DNA from: an uncultured Altererythrobacter sp.
GTDB lineage: Bacteria; Pseudomonadota; Alphaproteobacteria; Sphingomonadales; Sphingomonadaceae
Assembly: GCA_913055875.1 (NCBI GenBank)
Contig: CAJXJY010000001.1
Location: 248,001 to 312,000, forward strand
Reading direction: 5' to 3'
DNA length: 64,000 bases
The notes beneath the pieces are model-generated. The model was given only the letters and a program-made list of their open reading frames with translations. It was not told the DNA's origin and made no database searches. The position numbers and the translations under genes are program-made. Shown one piece after another: positions 17,419 through 32,085 of the stretch (position 1 is the first letter of the stretch; each line of letters opens with the position of its first letter).

Positions 17419-17970
17419 TCAATTGTCGGGTACGGTGAAGGTTCCCGAAACGCGCCCGCCCGAGCCGGTGGTTTCGCCGGTCACCGCAGACGAGCCCGAG
17501 GCGCGGCCGTCGACGCTGGAGACCCCGCTGCGCAGATCGATCACCAGCCTGCCGCCATTGAGCGTGTCACCGCCGCGCCGCAGCCGGACATTGCCCGCCA
17601 TGGTGATGATCCGGCGGTTGAAATCATACACCGCGACATCGCCGCTCGCGGCCTCGTTGCCGCGCGTCACCTGGACTCCGCCGGTGGCGGTGATGCGCTG
17701 GATGCCGAGCGATCCGGCGTCCGTATAATTGACCAGCGTGCGCGCCGATCGCACCCGCAGCCCGGCCTGTTGGATATCGACATTGCCCAACAGGATGACA
17801 CGGTTCTGCCGGTCCTGCAGCTCGATCCGGTCGGCGGCATAGCTGACCGGCGCGTTCGAATTGTGCCCGGCGATCGCCTGCGCGCCCGCCTGCATACCTG
17901 CGAACAGGGCCAGACCCCCGGCGAACCCGGCGAGCGCCCATTTGGGGGCGTGCTTCCAGTGCTTGCTCAT
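17419..17970 (-). CDS. lptA: LPS transport periplasmic protein LptA (OstA-like)
   Basis: LptA forms the periplasmic bridge that carries LPS from LptC to LptD. The 183-residue product has a signal-like N-terminus (ALAGFAGGLALFAGMQAGAQA) and the OstA/LptA beta-jellyroll pattern: VSYAADRIELQDRQNRVILLGNV, TLVNYTDAG, GDVAVYDFNRRIITMAGNVRL. Its ATG at 17970 overlaps the lptC stop by four bases. The tail is Ser/Gly-rich. No lptB follows downstream. Confidence 0.9.
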   Translation of the reverse strand: MSKHWKHAPKWALAGFAGGLALFAGMQAGAQAIAGHNSNAPVSYAADRIELQDRQNRVILLGNVDIQQAGLRVRSARTLVNYTDAGSLGIQRITATGGVQVTRGNEAASGDVAVYDFNRRIITMAGNVRLRRGGDTLNGGRLVIDLRSGVSSVDGRASGSSAVTGETTGSGGRVSGTFTVPDN

Positions 17971-18635
17971 TGCGGCATCCTCAGTTTGCCCGGCACCATG
18001 CGCAGACGCGCATTGCCGGCGAGTGTCAGGGTTCGCGCGGACAGGTCGGCTTCGAGCCGGTCGGCGGAGAAGGTGCCTGCCGGGATCGCTCCCGAAACGC
18101 CGCCCTCGCCGGTCACGGTCCTGTCCTCGAGGTTGATCGCGACGTCGCGCAGCATCATGTCGTAACCGTCCGCCGCGGTCAGCCGGACCGGGCCGATCAC
18201 GTTCACCACTTCCTCTTCGATATCGTAGGCGCCGGCCCCGGCACCGAGCCGCGCAGGGCCGTCGTCGAGCAGGATGCGCGCGACGAGGTCGCTCATCCGC
18301 ACCACGCCTTCGCGGCTCGAGCGCTGGACCGCCTCGTCGGCGGTCAGCGAGAAGGGGCGGCCCTTGTTGTCCTGTCCGCGATACATCGCATTGTCGACGC
18401 TGAGCCGCTCGTCGATCACCGCAACCTTGTTGCGGTCGAGCAGGAAGCTGACTTCTCCGCGAGGGGACAGCGGGGTGACCACCATCAGCGCGGCGATGAC
18501 CCCGACACCCATCGGCAGCGCCTTGCCGAGAAAGGAGACGAGCTTGTCGTGGCTGCCGCCGGGCGCGGCAAAATGCTGCCGCGCGCTGCGCAGTTCCTTC
18601 GCTTCGCTGGTTTCGATGCGGCGCTTGATGACCAT
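17967..18635 (-). CDS. lptC: LPS export protein LptC
   Basis: LptC is the bitopic inner-membrane component linking the LptBFG pump to LptA. The 222-residue protein has one membrane helix near residues 38-58 (GVGVIAALMVVTPLS), then a periplasmic jellyroll (VAVIDERLSVDNAMYRGQD... RPFSLTADEAVQ). It matches the alphaproteobacterial YrbK/LptC family in length and N-terminal layout. It is 24 bp downstream of rnd and overlaps lptA, forming an rnd-lptC-lptA operon. Confidence 0.9.
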   Translation of the reverse strand: MVIKRRIETSEAKELRSARQHFAAPGGSHDKLVSFLGKALPMGVGVIAALMVVTPLSPRGEVSFLLDRNKVAVIDERLSVDNAMYRGQDNKGRPFSLTADEAVQRSSREGVVRMSDLVARILLDDGPARLGAGAGAYDIEEEVVNVIGPVRLTAADGYDMMLRDVAINLEDRTVTGEGGVSGAIPAGTFSADRLEADLSARTLTLAGNARLRMVPGKLRMPQ

Positions 18636-18659
18636 GACGGCTGGTTAATCCCGGCTCCG

Positions 18660-19277
18660 TTACGCGTGGCTGAAGATATCGTGATCGGCCCAACCGGCAA
18701 GGTCGAGCCGCGCGCGGGTGGGGAGGAAATCGAAACAGGCCTGCGCGATTTCGGTCCGCCCCTCGCGCGCGAGCCGCTCGACGAACACGTCGTGCAGCCG
18801 GTGGAGGAAGCGCACGTCGCTGGCGGCGTAGTCGCGCTGCGCGTCGCTGATGTCGCTCGCGCCCCAGTCGCTCGATTGCTGCGCCTTGGAAATGCTCTCG
18901 TTCAGCAGTTCGTCGAGCAGGTTCTTGAGCCCGTGCCGGTCGGTATAGGTGCGCGTCAGCTTGCTCGCGATCTTGGTGCAGAACACCGGCGCTGCGGTGA
19001 CGCCGAGGTAGTGCTCGATCGCGGCGAGGTCGAAGCGCGCGAAATGGTACAGCTTGAGCCGCGCCGGATCGCCCAGCACCGCCTTCAGATTGGGCGCGTC
19101 GTAGGCGCTGCCGACCCCGAAGCGCACGAGGTGTTCGTCGCCCTTCCCGTCGGAGATCTGGACGATGCACAGCCGGTCGCGCGGGGTGATCAGCCCCATG
19201 GTCTCGGTGTCGACGGCAACGGGGCCTTCGGCGAGCACGCCTGCGGGCAAGTCTTCTTCGTGGAAATATACGGCCAT
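18660..19277 (-). CDS. rnd: Ribonuclease D-like 3'-5' exonuclease
   Basis: The 205-residue protein is a DEDDy exonuclease: VDTETMG (Asp-Glu pair near residue 23), HFARFDLAAIEHYL, and YAASDVRFLHRLH with the catalytic Tyr/Asp. It is shorter than E. coli RNase D because it lacks the HRDC domains, as in the alphaproteobacterial short form. The ATG at 19277 (MAVYFHEEDLP) gives the family's normal N-terminus. It heads the lptC-lptA operon and is divergent from ung, 82 bp away. Confidence 0.9.
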   Translation of the reverse strand: MAVYFHEEDLPAGVLAEGPVAVDTETMGLITPRDRLCIVQISDGKGDEHLVRFGVGSAYDAPNLKAVLGDPARLKLYHFARFDLAAIEHYLGVTAAPVFCTKIASKLTRTYTDRHGLKNLLDELLNESISKAQQSSDWGASDISDAQRDYAASDVRFLHRLHDVFVERLAREGRTEIAQACFDFLPTRARLDLAGWADHDIFSHA

Positions 19278-19359
19278 GTCGGACAGGCCTTTAGGCCGAT
19301 TGGGGATTGAGGGGAAGGGGCGCTGGCGGGCGAGTGCGCCGGGCGGTATCCTCCGCCGC

Positions 19360-20043
19360 ATGAGCGAACAGGTCCCCGAGAGCTGGAAGCCGGTGCTCGA
19401 TCCGGTGCTGGCGACGCCCGAGGCGCGGCGGCTGGGCGGCTTCCTGGTGGCCGAGGAGCAGGCCGGCAAGACGATCTACCCGCCGCGCGGCAGCCGGCTC
19501 GCCGCGCTCGCGCATACGCCGCTCGCGCGGGTCAAGGTGGTGATCCTCGGGCAGGATCCCTATCACGGTCCGGGCCAGGCGATGGGGCTGTGCTTCGCGG
19601 TGCCCGAAGGCGTGCAGATGCCGCCGAGCCTGGTCAATATCTACAAGGAGCTGGAGAGCGATTGCGGCATCGCGCCGCCGGGTCACGGCGATCTGACCAA
19701 ATGGGCCGATCAGGGCGTGCTGCTGCTCAACAATTCGCTGACCGTCGAGGCGGGGCGTGCGGGCAGCCATGCCGGGCGCGGCTGGGACGCGATCACCGAT
19801 GCCTGCGCGCGCGCGGTGGCCGAGCGCGAGGAGCCCAGCGTCTTCATCCTGTGGGGCAGCCATGCGCAGGGCAAGGCGGCGCGGATCCCGGAGATCGCCG
19901 AGGGCGGCCGCCATCTGGTGCTCAGGAGCCCGCATCCGAGCCCGCTGTCGGCGCATCGCGGTTTCTTCGGCTCGCAGCCGTTCAGCAAGACCAATGCCTT
20001 CCTCGAGGAGCACGGCCGCGGGGCGATCGACTGGCGGCCATGA
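19360..20043 (+). CDS. ung: Uracil-DNA glycosylase
   Basis: Ung removes uracil from DNA in base-excision repair. The 227-residue protein has the catalytic-water motif GQDPYHGPGQA and the DNA-intercalation loop HPSPLSAHRGFFG, with LLLNNSLTVEAG between. The ATG at 19360 gives the normal length; upstream extension is not needed. The stop overlaps the next start (ATGA), coupling it to the zinc-finger gene. Confidence 0.96.
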   Translation: MSEQVPESWKPVLDPVLATPEARRLGGFLVAEEQAGKTIYPPRGSRLAALAHTPLARVKVVILGQDPYHGPGQAMGLCFAVPEGVQMPPSLVNIYKELESDCGIAPPGHGDLTKWADQGVLLLNNSLTVEAGRAGSHAGRGWDAITDACARAVAEREEPSVFILWGSHAQGKAARIPEIAEGGRHLVLRSPHPSPLSAHRGFFGSQPFSKTNAFLEEHGRGAIDWRP

Positions 20044-20372
20044 CCGAAGAGGAAGCCCGCGATGCGTTGCTCGCGCGGCGCGACCAGCTCGACGAGGAAG
20101 ATCGCATCTCCAGCGAGGGCCGCGCGCCGGTGACGCTGCAGCAGGACAGCGTCGGGCGATTGAGCCGGATGGATGCGATGCAGCAGCAGGCGATGGCGCT
20201 CGCGGCGGAGAAGCGGCGCAAGGCCGAACGCGCGCGCATCGCCGCCGCGCTGGCGCGTCTAGAGGAGGGCGAATGGGGCTGGTGCGTCGCCTGCGGCGAG
20301 GAAATCGCCGAACAGCGGCTGCGGCACGATCCGAGCGTGGCGCGCTGCGTGACATGCGCCTCGCCCGGGTGA
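20040..20372 (+). CDS. DksA/TraR-type C4 zinc-finger protein
   Basis: A 110-residue protein with an N-terminal coiled-coil helix pair and a C-terminal four-Cys zinc finger (CVACGEEIAEQRL... CVTC). This is the layout of DksA/TraR/YbiI proteins that can act through the RNA polymerase secondary channel. The coiled-coil tip is not the canonical DksA DxxDxA, so it is probably a TraR/YbiI-like relative. It overlaps ung by four bases. Confidence 0.85.
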   Translation: MTEEEARDALLARRDQLDEEDRISSEGRAPVTLQQDSVGRLSRMDAMQQQAMALAAEKRRKAERARIAAALARLEEGEWGWCVACGEEIAEQRLRHDPSVARCVTCASPG

Positions 20373-20382
20373 ACCGACCGGT

Positions 20383-20763
20383 TCAGCCGAGCACCGCCTG
20401 CAGCTTGCCGTAGCCTTCGTCGCTCAGCGAAACCGGCGCCGTAAGGTCGTCCGCATCGGTTTCGGGCGCGAGCAGGCCCGCCTGCCGCAGCGCACCCAGC
20501 GTCCTCGCGACCGTTGCTCGCGGCAGGTGGATGCCTTGCGCCAGCCCGCCGACGGTGACCGTCTCGCCGCGTTCCTGCGATGCGGCAACGTACAGCAGCA
20601 CGTCCCACACCGGCTCGCCGAACAATTCGCTGCCGAAAATCCGGTCGCGCATCCGGCGCAGCTTGAAGGCCCAGTCCGCGCGCGACACGCGGGTGGGGAA
20701 GTGATCGGCGGAATCGGGCGGCGAATCGGCTCCGCCCGGCATCGCCGGCAGGGGATTGCTCAT
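20383..20763 (-). CDS. Winged-helix (MarR-like) DNA-binding protein
   Basis: A 126-residue protein. The central region (WDVLLYVAASQERGETVTVGGLAQGIHLPRATVARTLGALRQAGLL) reads as a winged helix with a recognition helix at PRATVARTLGAL, then a wing and the LSDEGYGKL strand. This is MarR/IclR-like, found in small sphingomonad regulators. The target is unknown. It is convergent with the zinc-finger gene and follows the LuxR gene by 107 bp. Confidence 0.7.
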   Translation of the reverse strand: MSNPLPAMPGGADSPPDSADHFPTRVSRADWAFKLRRMRDRIFGSELFGEPVWDVLLYVAASQERGETVTVGGLAQGIHLPRATVARTLGALRQAGLLAPETDADDLTAPVSLSDEGYGKLQAVLG

Positions 20764-20870
20764 ATGCGTGATATCTTTGCGACCCGATGGCTCGGTGGTT
20801 GTGCGCTGCCGTAGGGGACCGAGCGGGCCCGTGCATGTCCCCCAATTGCACGACACGGTAGCGCTAACAC

Positions 20871-21620
20871 TCAACGCGTCTCGCGCGGGTAGTCCCCCGA
20901 TACGATCAGCCCCAGAGCGAGCGCGCGGACCGAGGCGCTGGTGCGATCCGACACGCCGAGCTTGGCGAACACGCGCTTGACGTAGCTGTCGACCGAAGAG
21001 GGCGAGATTTCGAGGATTTCGGCGATCACCGAATTGCTCTTGCCTTCGCCGATCCAGCGCAGCACTTCCATCTCGCGCGGCGACAATGCCGGATCGGCGC
21101 CGGGGTAGGGCTCGACCAGGCGGACGTAGCGCTGGAACGACACGCGTGCGCCCACTTCGACCTTGAGCCGGTTCTCGGGCGAGAACATCGCTTCGGACCT
21201 TGGCCGTCCGACCCCGACGAAGCCGCAACGTGCGAAGGGGCCGAAGCAGGGCACCGCAAACCCCTCTGCCATGCCGAATTCGGGCAGAAGGTCGAGATAG
21301 GTGGCCTGCGCGTCGGTCAGCTCGCCGCGGTCGACGTCTCGGCTCCAGCGGAACGCCGATTGCCGCGTCATCGCGATCTGCGGCAGCGGATCGACGGCAT
21401 AGAAGGTGGAACGATACCGTTCCTCCCAGCGCGGGTCGAAACCGAGACTGGTCAGTACCCGTCCGATCTCGGGATCGGCCACCACCGGGGCGAGGAAATA
21501 GATCGCCTCGAACCCGATCGTCTGCGCACAGGCGAGACTGGCGTCGCGCAGCGCATGCACGTCGCCGGAGCGGCGGATCCGCTCGAGCAGGTCCCAGAAA
21601 GTGCCGTTCGGCGCGGTCAT
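20871..21620 (-). CDS. LuxR-family regulator with autoinducer-binding domain (LuxR solo)
   Basis: The 249-residue protein has an N-terminal autoinducer-binding domain retaining most signature residues of the family: Trp65 and Tyr69 (WEERY), Asp77-Pro78 (VDPLP) and Trp92 (FRWS), matching TraR Trp57/Tyr61/Asp70/Pro71/Trp85. The C-terminus is a GerE-type HTH (LSPREMEVLRWIGEGKSNSV... SVDSYVKRVFAKLG). No luxI is in the window, so it acts as a solo or with a distant synthase. The start at 21620 is chosen; ATG 21656 would add 12 residues. Confidence 0.88.
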   Translation of the reverse strand: MTAPNGTFWDLLERIRRSGDVHALRDASLACAQTIGFEAIYFLAPVVADPEIGRVLTSLGFDPRWEERYRSTFYAVDPLPQIAMTRQSAFRWSRDVDRGELTDAQATYLDLLPEFGMAEGFAVPCFGPFARCGFVGVGRPRSEAMFSPENRLKVEVGARVSFQRYVRLVEPYPGADPALSPREMEVLRWIGEGKSNSVIAEILEISPSSVDSYVKRVFAKLGVSDRTSASVRALALGLIVSGDYPRETR

Positions 21621-21712
21621 CCCACCGGCCCGGCCTGCGCCCCCATGCCGGGCCATTACGGAGCCGATTATTCGCCAAAAACCGCCGTGCCGCAAGCGCT
21701 GCGGCGGATGGC

Positions 21713-23020
21713 TCAGAAAACCGTTGCGAATCTTAGCCCTGCGAGCACCCCGGTATCGCGCACCGTCACTGCGCTGTCGATCACCTGGAGGTTGGCAGTG
21801 AGTCGGAACCGCTTCGACAGGCCGAGCGTGTAGAACGCCTCGATCCCCTCCTCGTCTTCCAGCGACACGCGTGTCGCAAGCGCGTCGACCAGCCCGTCGG
21901 TGAGCGAATAGCGGTACCAGCCGAGCCCGAACCGGTCCCGCGGACGGCCGGGCGGGTTGCCCGTCATGCCGATCTGGCCGCTTAAGTCGAGAAAGGTCGG
22001 ATCGCCCGCCGAAACGTAGACCTGCCCGAATATCCCGATCCCGCCATTGGGATCGCCCGGACCGCCGCTGATGTACTGGCTGCCGGCGAGGATCGCGGCG
22101 AATTCGCCCTTTTCGTCGCCGAAGCCCGATCCCGGCGCGGGGATCAGCACCGGCGGCAGCGAGCGCGCGGCGATGTTGCTGCGCGTGCTGGCCGCCAGCT
22201 TGAGCGCGTAATAGCCGCGCTTGCCGCCGATCGTTGCGGGCACCGTGACCGAGGCGAGCATGCCGACGCCGTTCGAAAAGAGGTGGTCGAGCCCGCTGCG
22301 CTGGCTCGAAATGTCGGGATCGAACACCCACAGCCGCAGCAGCGCCTTGTCGGTCGGCACCGACAGCAGCGCGCCGGTGATCGATCCGGGCACGATCGCG
22401 CTCGGCGGCAGCGCGTAGGCGAGGTTCTGGAAGCCCTCGATCCCGCCCCCGCCGGTGATCGGCAATTGCGCCGCGAGGTCGAGCACGTTGACCTTGCCGA
22501 CGGTCAGCGATGTGCCACTCTTCCACGTCTTGGTGATGCTGGCCGAGAGGTCGAACTGTTCGCCGTCGCTATCGGGGTAGAACAGCGCGGCATTGCTCGG
22601 CAGCAGGCCGATTTCGCCGTTGGCCGCCTCGCCGTAGCGGAATTCGGGATGGAGGTTGAGTTCGATGCTATCGTCGAGCCCGACCGTGCTCCCCTTGACG
22701 GCGATATAGGCGTCGACCTTGCCGCCGTAACGCACGATATCCGCCGCATCGCCGGCGACGGGCAGGTCGGCGAATTGCGCCCAGACCAGCTTGACGTCGA
22801 CCGGATCGTGCGGCGCTTCGGATCCCGTTGTATCGGCCGGGAGGGTCGGCTCGACCGGCAGGGTGCCGTCGGGCTGCGGAACGGAAACGGGCTCCTCCTC
22901 CCCCTCCTGCGCCAGGGCAGGCGGAGCACTCGCGGCAAGTGCGAGCGAAAAGGCGGAGGCGCGGAGCAATGCCCACGACAAACGCCTCCCTGTCGACGGG
23001 GATGCGACCTGCACTTTCAT
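21713..23020 (-). CDS. OprB-like carbohydrate-selective porin
   Basis: The 435-residue protein has a Sec signal peptide (cut after ALAASAPPALAQ, about residue 35), an acidic linker, and a long beta-rich region. The OprB-like segments are GKVNVLDLAAQLPITGGGG, YALPPSAIVPGSITGALL, and a C-terminal barrel strand ending GLRFATVF. OprB-type porins admit sugars through the outer membrane. The substrate is unknown. The ATG at 23020 is used because an upstream extension runs through repeat DNA. Confidence 0.75.
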   Translation of the reverse strand: MKVQVASPSTGRRLSWALLRASAFSLALAASAPPALAQEGEEEPVSVPQPDGTLPVEPTLPADTTGSEAPHDPVDVKLVWAQFADLPVAGDAADIVRYGGKVDAYIAVKGSTVGLDDSIELNLHPEFRYGEAANGEIGLLPSNAALFYPDSDGEQFDLSASITKTWKSGTSLTVGKVNVLDLAAQLPITGGGGIEGFQNLAYALPPSAIVPGSITGALLSVPTDKALLRLWVFDPDISSQRSGLDHLFSNGVGMLASVTVPATIGGKRGYYALKLAASTRSNIAARSLPPVLIPAPGSGFGDEKGEFAAILAGSQYISGGPGDPNGGIGIFGQVYVSAGDPTFLDLSGQIGMTGNPPGRPRDRFGLGWYRYSLTDGLVDALATRVSLEDEEGIEAFYTLGLSKRFRLTANLQVIDSAVTVRDTGVLAGLRFATVF

Positions 23021-23200
23021 GTTTTCGATTACGAAAAACGCGGCGCGATCATTCCGCTGTCGTAATTCCCCTCCACTGTTTCTGTGCCTGTCCGCAGGGC
23101 TTTGCTGTCCGGCGCGGGGATCGACGATTTTTTTGCATTCTTCAAGGCTTATCGCGCCATCGCAACCGGTTCGGTAGCAGATTTCAAGTGAGTGTCCTTG

Positions 23201-23523
23201 GTTACGTGCGGAAAGCACCTTCGTGCTTTCCCTGGCTGTTCCCTCCCGCGCGCCTATCCGGAGTTTGTTTGCTGGCGGTGATGCGGCCTGCCGCATGCGG
23301 CAAGCATCGGACCGCCAGGAGCGGCACCGGCCCACTCCCCCACCAGGCCATTCATAGGTTACTATGGTCGGGGTGGCCGGGTAGGGGAGTGGGCCGGTGC
23401 CGCAAGCTCATGACGGAGGTCATGAGCGCATCCGACAAAGACTCCGGGCGGGGGCGCGGGATGGAACAGCCCCGGGGGTCCGACGCATGCAATGCAACGA
23501 CAGGCCGCGTCACCGCGGGAAAA
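23201..23523. repeat. Composite palindromic repeat, full copy 2
   Basis: Lies between the porin and gltD. It begins with a 9-bp perfect hairpin with loop CTTC (23210-23231). Module A follows (to 23316), then the large inverted repeat (arms 23321-23352 and 23372-23403, spacer 19), a perfect hairpin with loop GGAG (23406-23427), and end module A' (to 23523). The part right of the large inverted repeat is the reverse complement of the left half of copy 1, so the element is inserted in the opposite orientation. Confidence 0.9.
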
Positions 23524-23529
23524 CACACC

Positions 23530-24966
<1,437 letters not shown>

Positions 24967-24997
24967 GAGGTCAGATCTCCGATTTGGCCGATGCCCT

Positions 24998-25069
24998 TGC
25001 GAAGGCAGGGGTCCAGCTACGGCTAGCTGGTCGCTCGAAGCTGGCGTTATCTGGATCCCTGCCTTCGCA
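24998..25069. repeat. Dispersed palindrome of the 'CCTTCGCAGG' type
   Basis: TGCGAAGGCAGGG (from 24998) and CCCTGCCTTCGCA (to 25069) form an imperfect inverted repeat with 19-bp arms and one mismatch, followed by GGATGACGG. It is a short intergenic repeat of a kind widespread in alphaproteobacteria. It sits in the gltB-gltD gap and may affect the gltD/gltB ratio. Confidence 0.75.
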
Positions 25070-25095
25070 GGGATGACGGTGGAAGGAGGCGTAGT

Positions 25096-29736
<4,641 letters not shown>

Positions 29737-29950
29737 TCAGCAAAATTCCTGTCGTGTCAGGTGCCCGGCGCGACAGGCCGAATCGGGCCAAACCGGGCAA
29801 TGAATCGCGACTGTACCCGCCGCATCACGCAGCAAATGTATCGCGAAACGCTGTCATGGCGATAGGAAATGTTTTTTGCAACTGCGAAAGGATTCTTCGC
29901 GGGCGTCCCTGCGGGCGGAACGGCACGGGCTTTCCGAGTGACGGACGCGT

Positions 29951-32044
29951 TCAGGCGGCGCCGGACATCTTTTGCAGCTTGGCCAGCGCTTCGCGCAGCG
30001 CCTGCTCGGTCCCGCCGCGATCGATCCGCGACGGCTGCCGCGCGAATGGCGTCGCCCCGGCGGGATCGCGCGAAGGCCCGTCGGATGCGGGGAAGGCGGA
30101 CCGGCGCGCTTCGGTGCCGGGGAATACCACCACCGGTTCGACATCGCCGTCCTCGGCCTCGCCATCGTCCTCGTCCTCGACGCGGACGAATTCGCGACCG
30201 CCGCCGAACGGGCTCTTCATCGCCAGCAGCGAGCCGAATCGCTGCCCGTCGGACGGGCCTTCGCCGTCGTCTCCGGCATCGGAGGCGTCGTCGTCGAGCG
30301 CTTGCGGTGCGTTTTCGGGTTGGGCGGGGGCTTCGGCGGGCTTGCCGAACGGTGCACTGGCACGGTCGAGCGGCAGCGACAGGCTCGGGATATCGTCGAG
30401 GTCCTCCTCCTCGTCCTCGCCATAGCCGATCGGCTGCAGCGCGGCGGGAACCGATGGTGCGGCGGGCGCTGACGCCTGGGCGGGTTCCGGTTCGGGTTCG
30501 GGCAGCGGCTGCGTTTCGGGAAGGGCCGGGGGTTCCGGCTCGGGAGCGGCTTCGTTGCGTGCCGGCCCGGGCAGCGGTTGCGCGGCAGCGGCGGCGGGCG
30601 GAGCGGTATGGCCCTGCAGCGACAGCGCAAAGCGCTCGACCAGTTCGACCATGCCGAGATCGGCCAGCGCCGCGGCGGCCACGCCCTTCGCGGCGGGTTC
30701 GCTTTCGGGTTCGGGTTGCGGTTCGCTTGCGCGAAATTCCGGAGCGGCAGCCGGTGCCGGCGGGATGTCTTCGTCACGAACCGGCTCGGGCATCCCGAAC
30801 GCCGGGCGCCGCTGCAGCGTCGGCTGCCCTTCCGCGGCGGGAGCGGCGGGTTCGAAAGCCTGCGGAGCAGCCTGGGGCTCTTGGGGCTCGAACGGTCGTT
30901 CGTCCGGGTTCGGCTCGAACGAATCGCCCGTCGCCTCGGGTTCGGGCGACGGCGGGGCCGCCTCTGTCTCGAACGTCTGCTGGGGCGCCTCGGGCTCGAA
31001 TTCTTGCCGGGTCGCCTCCGGCTGGGGGGGCGCATCGAACTCGCGGCGCAACTCGGCGAAGGGGGAGGGTGTGTCGGCGTCGGGCTCCTCGGCCGCAAAC
31101 GCTTCCTCTGCACCTTCGTGCTCTTCCACCGGATCGAACGGGCGCGGCGCCGCAGCTCCGTGTTCGGCCGGGGGCACGAACGGGGCGGGGGCGAAGGGCG
31201 CGGATTCCTCGGCTTCGTGCGTCTCGGCTTCGGGCTGCTGCTCGGGCGCATCGAACGGGCGCGCATCGGCCTCGCCGCCGTCGGAGCGGCGGGCGATATC
31301 GGGGCGGTCGCGACCGGACAGCGCGCCGTCGAGCGATGCGCTGAGCGAGCCGGAGCCGAAGGAAGTCCGCCGGGTGGCGGGTTCTTCGCGTGGTTCACGG
31401 CCTTCCTCGAATTCGCCCAGTTCCAGCATTTCGTCGGTTTCCTCGTTGTGTTCGTCGGCTGCCGCCATCGCTTCGGTCGCGTGAGCGACTGCTTCGCCAG
31501 CGTCGTCGTCACGGTCTTCGTCGCCGTCCTCGTCGCCCGGCAGCGGGGCGTGGTCGAGAAATTCGCTCGGCCCGCTCTCGTCGGTGACCGAAAGCGCGCG
31601 CCTGCGGCCGGGAATCGGTTCTGCCGGAGGCGCTTCGGGCCGGTCCGGTTCGATATCGGGTTCGTCCTCGTCGAGCGGCTGGTCGAGACCCTCGGGCCCC
31701 AGCTCCTCGAGCGCGGAAATCGGCTTTTTCACATCGGATTCGGTCGGAGCCATGCGGCGTGTGCGGGTGGGGACGGGAGCATGCGCAGCGGCGACCTTGC
31801 GCGCCAGGAACACGCCAAGCACCGCACCGAGCGCCGCGGCGCACAGCGCGATCCCGATCCGTCCGGCCATGCCGACCGCATCGAGACCGACGAGACCGGC
31901 GGCCTTGTCGAACAGCACGCCGGGCAGGATCAGGCTGCCGATGCCGAACAAGGCTGCGAACCACAGCGCCACCATCGCGGGAAAGGCCGGATGGTTGCTG
32001 ATCGGCGCCTGCCGGGTCGATTTTCGGTTGGGCTTGGCTGCCAC
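29951..32044 (-). CDS. Long acidic Pro/Glu-rich membrane protein
   Basis: A 697-residue product from a GTG start at 32044, preceded by GGGGAAG. Two hydrophobic segments near the N-terminus (about residues 22-45 and 60-78) anchor it. The remaining ~580 residues are low-complexity, rich in Glu, Pro and Ala with repeated PEPEP and FEPE stretches, and likely disordered. Only the tail (EQALREALAKLQKMSGAA) looks helical. Similar-looking proteins occur in sphingomonads with unknown function. A 41-bp gap separates it from the upstream glycosyltransferase; the two may be one operon. Confidence 0.65.
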   Translation of the reverse strand: MAAKPNRKSTRQAPISNHPAFPAMVALWFAALFGIGSLILPGVLFDKAAGLVGLDAVGMAGRIGIALCAAALGAVLGVFLARKVAAAHAPVPTRTRRMAPTESDVKKPISALEELGPEGLDQPLDEDEPDIEPDRPEAPPAEPIPGRRRALSVTDESGPSEFLDHAPLPGDEDGDEDRDDDAGEAVAHATEAMAAADEHNEETDEMLELGEFEEGREPREEPATRRTSFGSGSLSASLDGALSGRDRPDIARRSDGGEADARPFDAPEQQPEAETHEAEESAPFAPAPFVPPAEHGAAAPRPFDPVEEHEGAEEAFAAEEPDADTPSPFAELRREFDAPPQPEATRQEFEPEAPQQTFETEAAPPSPEPEATGDSFEPNPDERPFEPQEPQAAPQAFEPAAPAAEGQPTLQRRPAFGMPEPVRDEDIPPAPAAAPEFRASEPQPEPESEPAAKGVAAAALADLGMVELVERFALSLQGHTAPPAAAAAQPLPGPARNEAAPEPEPPALPETQPLPEPEPEPAQASAPAAPSVPAALQPIGYGEDEEEDLDDIPSLSLPLDRASAPFGKPAEAPAQPENAPQALDDDASDAGDDGEGPSDGQRFGSLLAMKSPFGGGREFVRVEDEDDGEAEDGDVEPVVVFPGTEARRSAFPASDGPSRDPAGATPFARQPSRIDRGGTEQALREALAKLQKMSGAA

Positions 32045-32085
32045 TTGGTACTTCCCCGTTGCTGCGGGACCGCTTGCATGCGCCG

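Noticed and set aside
20871-21620. Complete quorum-sensing pair
   Set aside because: No luxI-type synthase found in the window.
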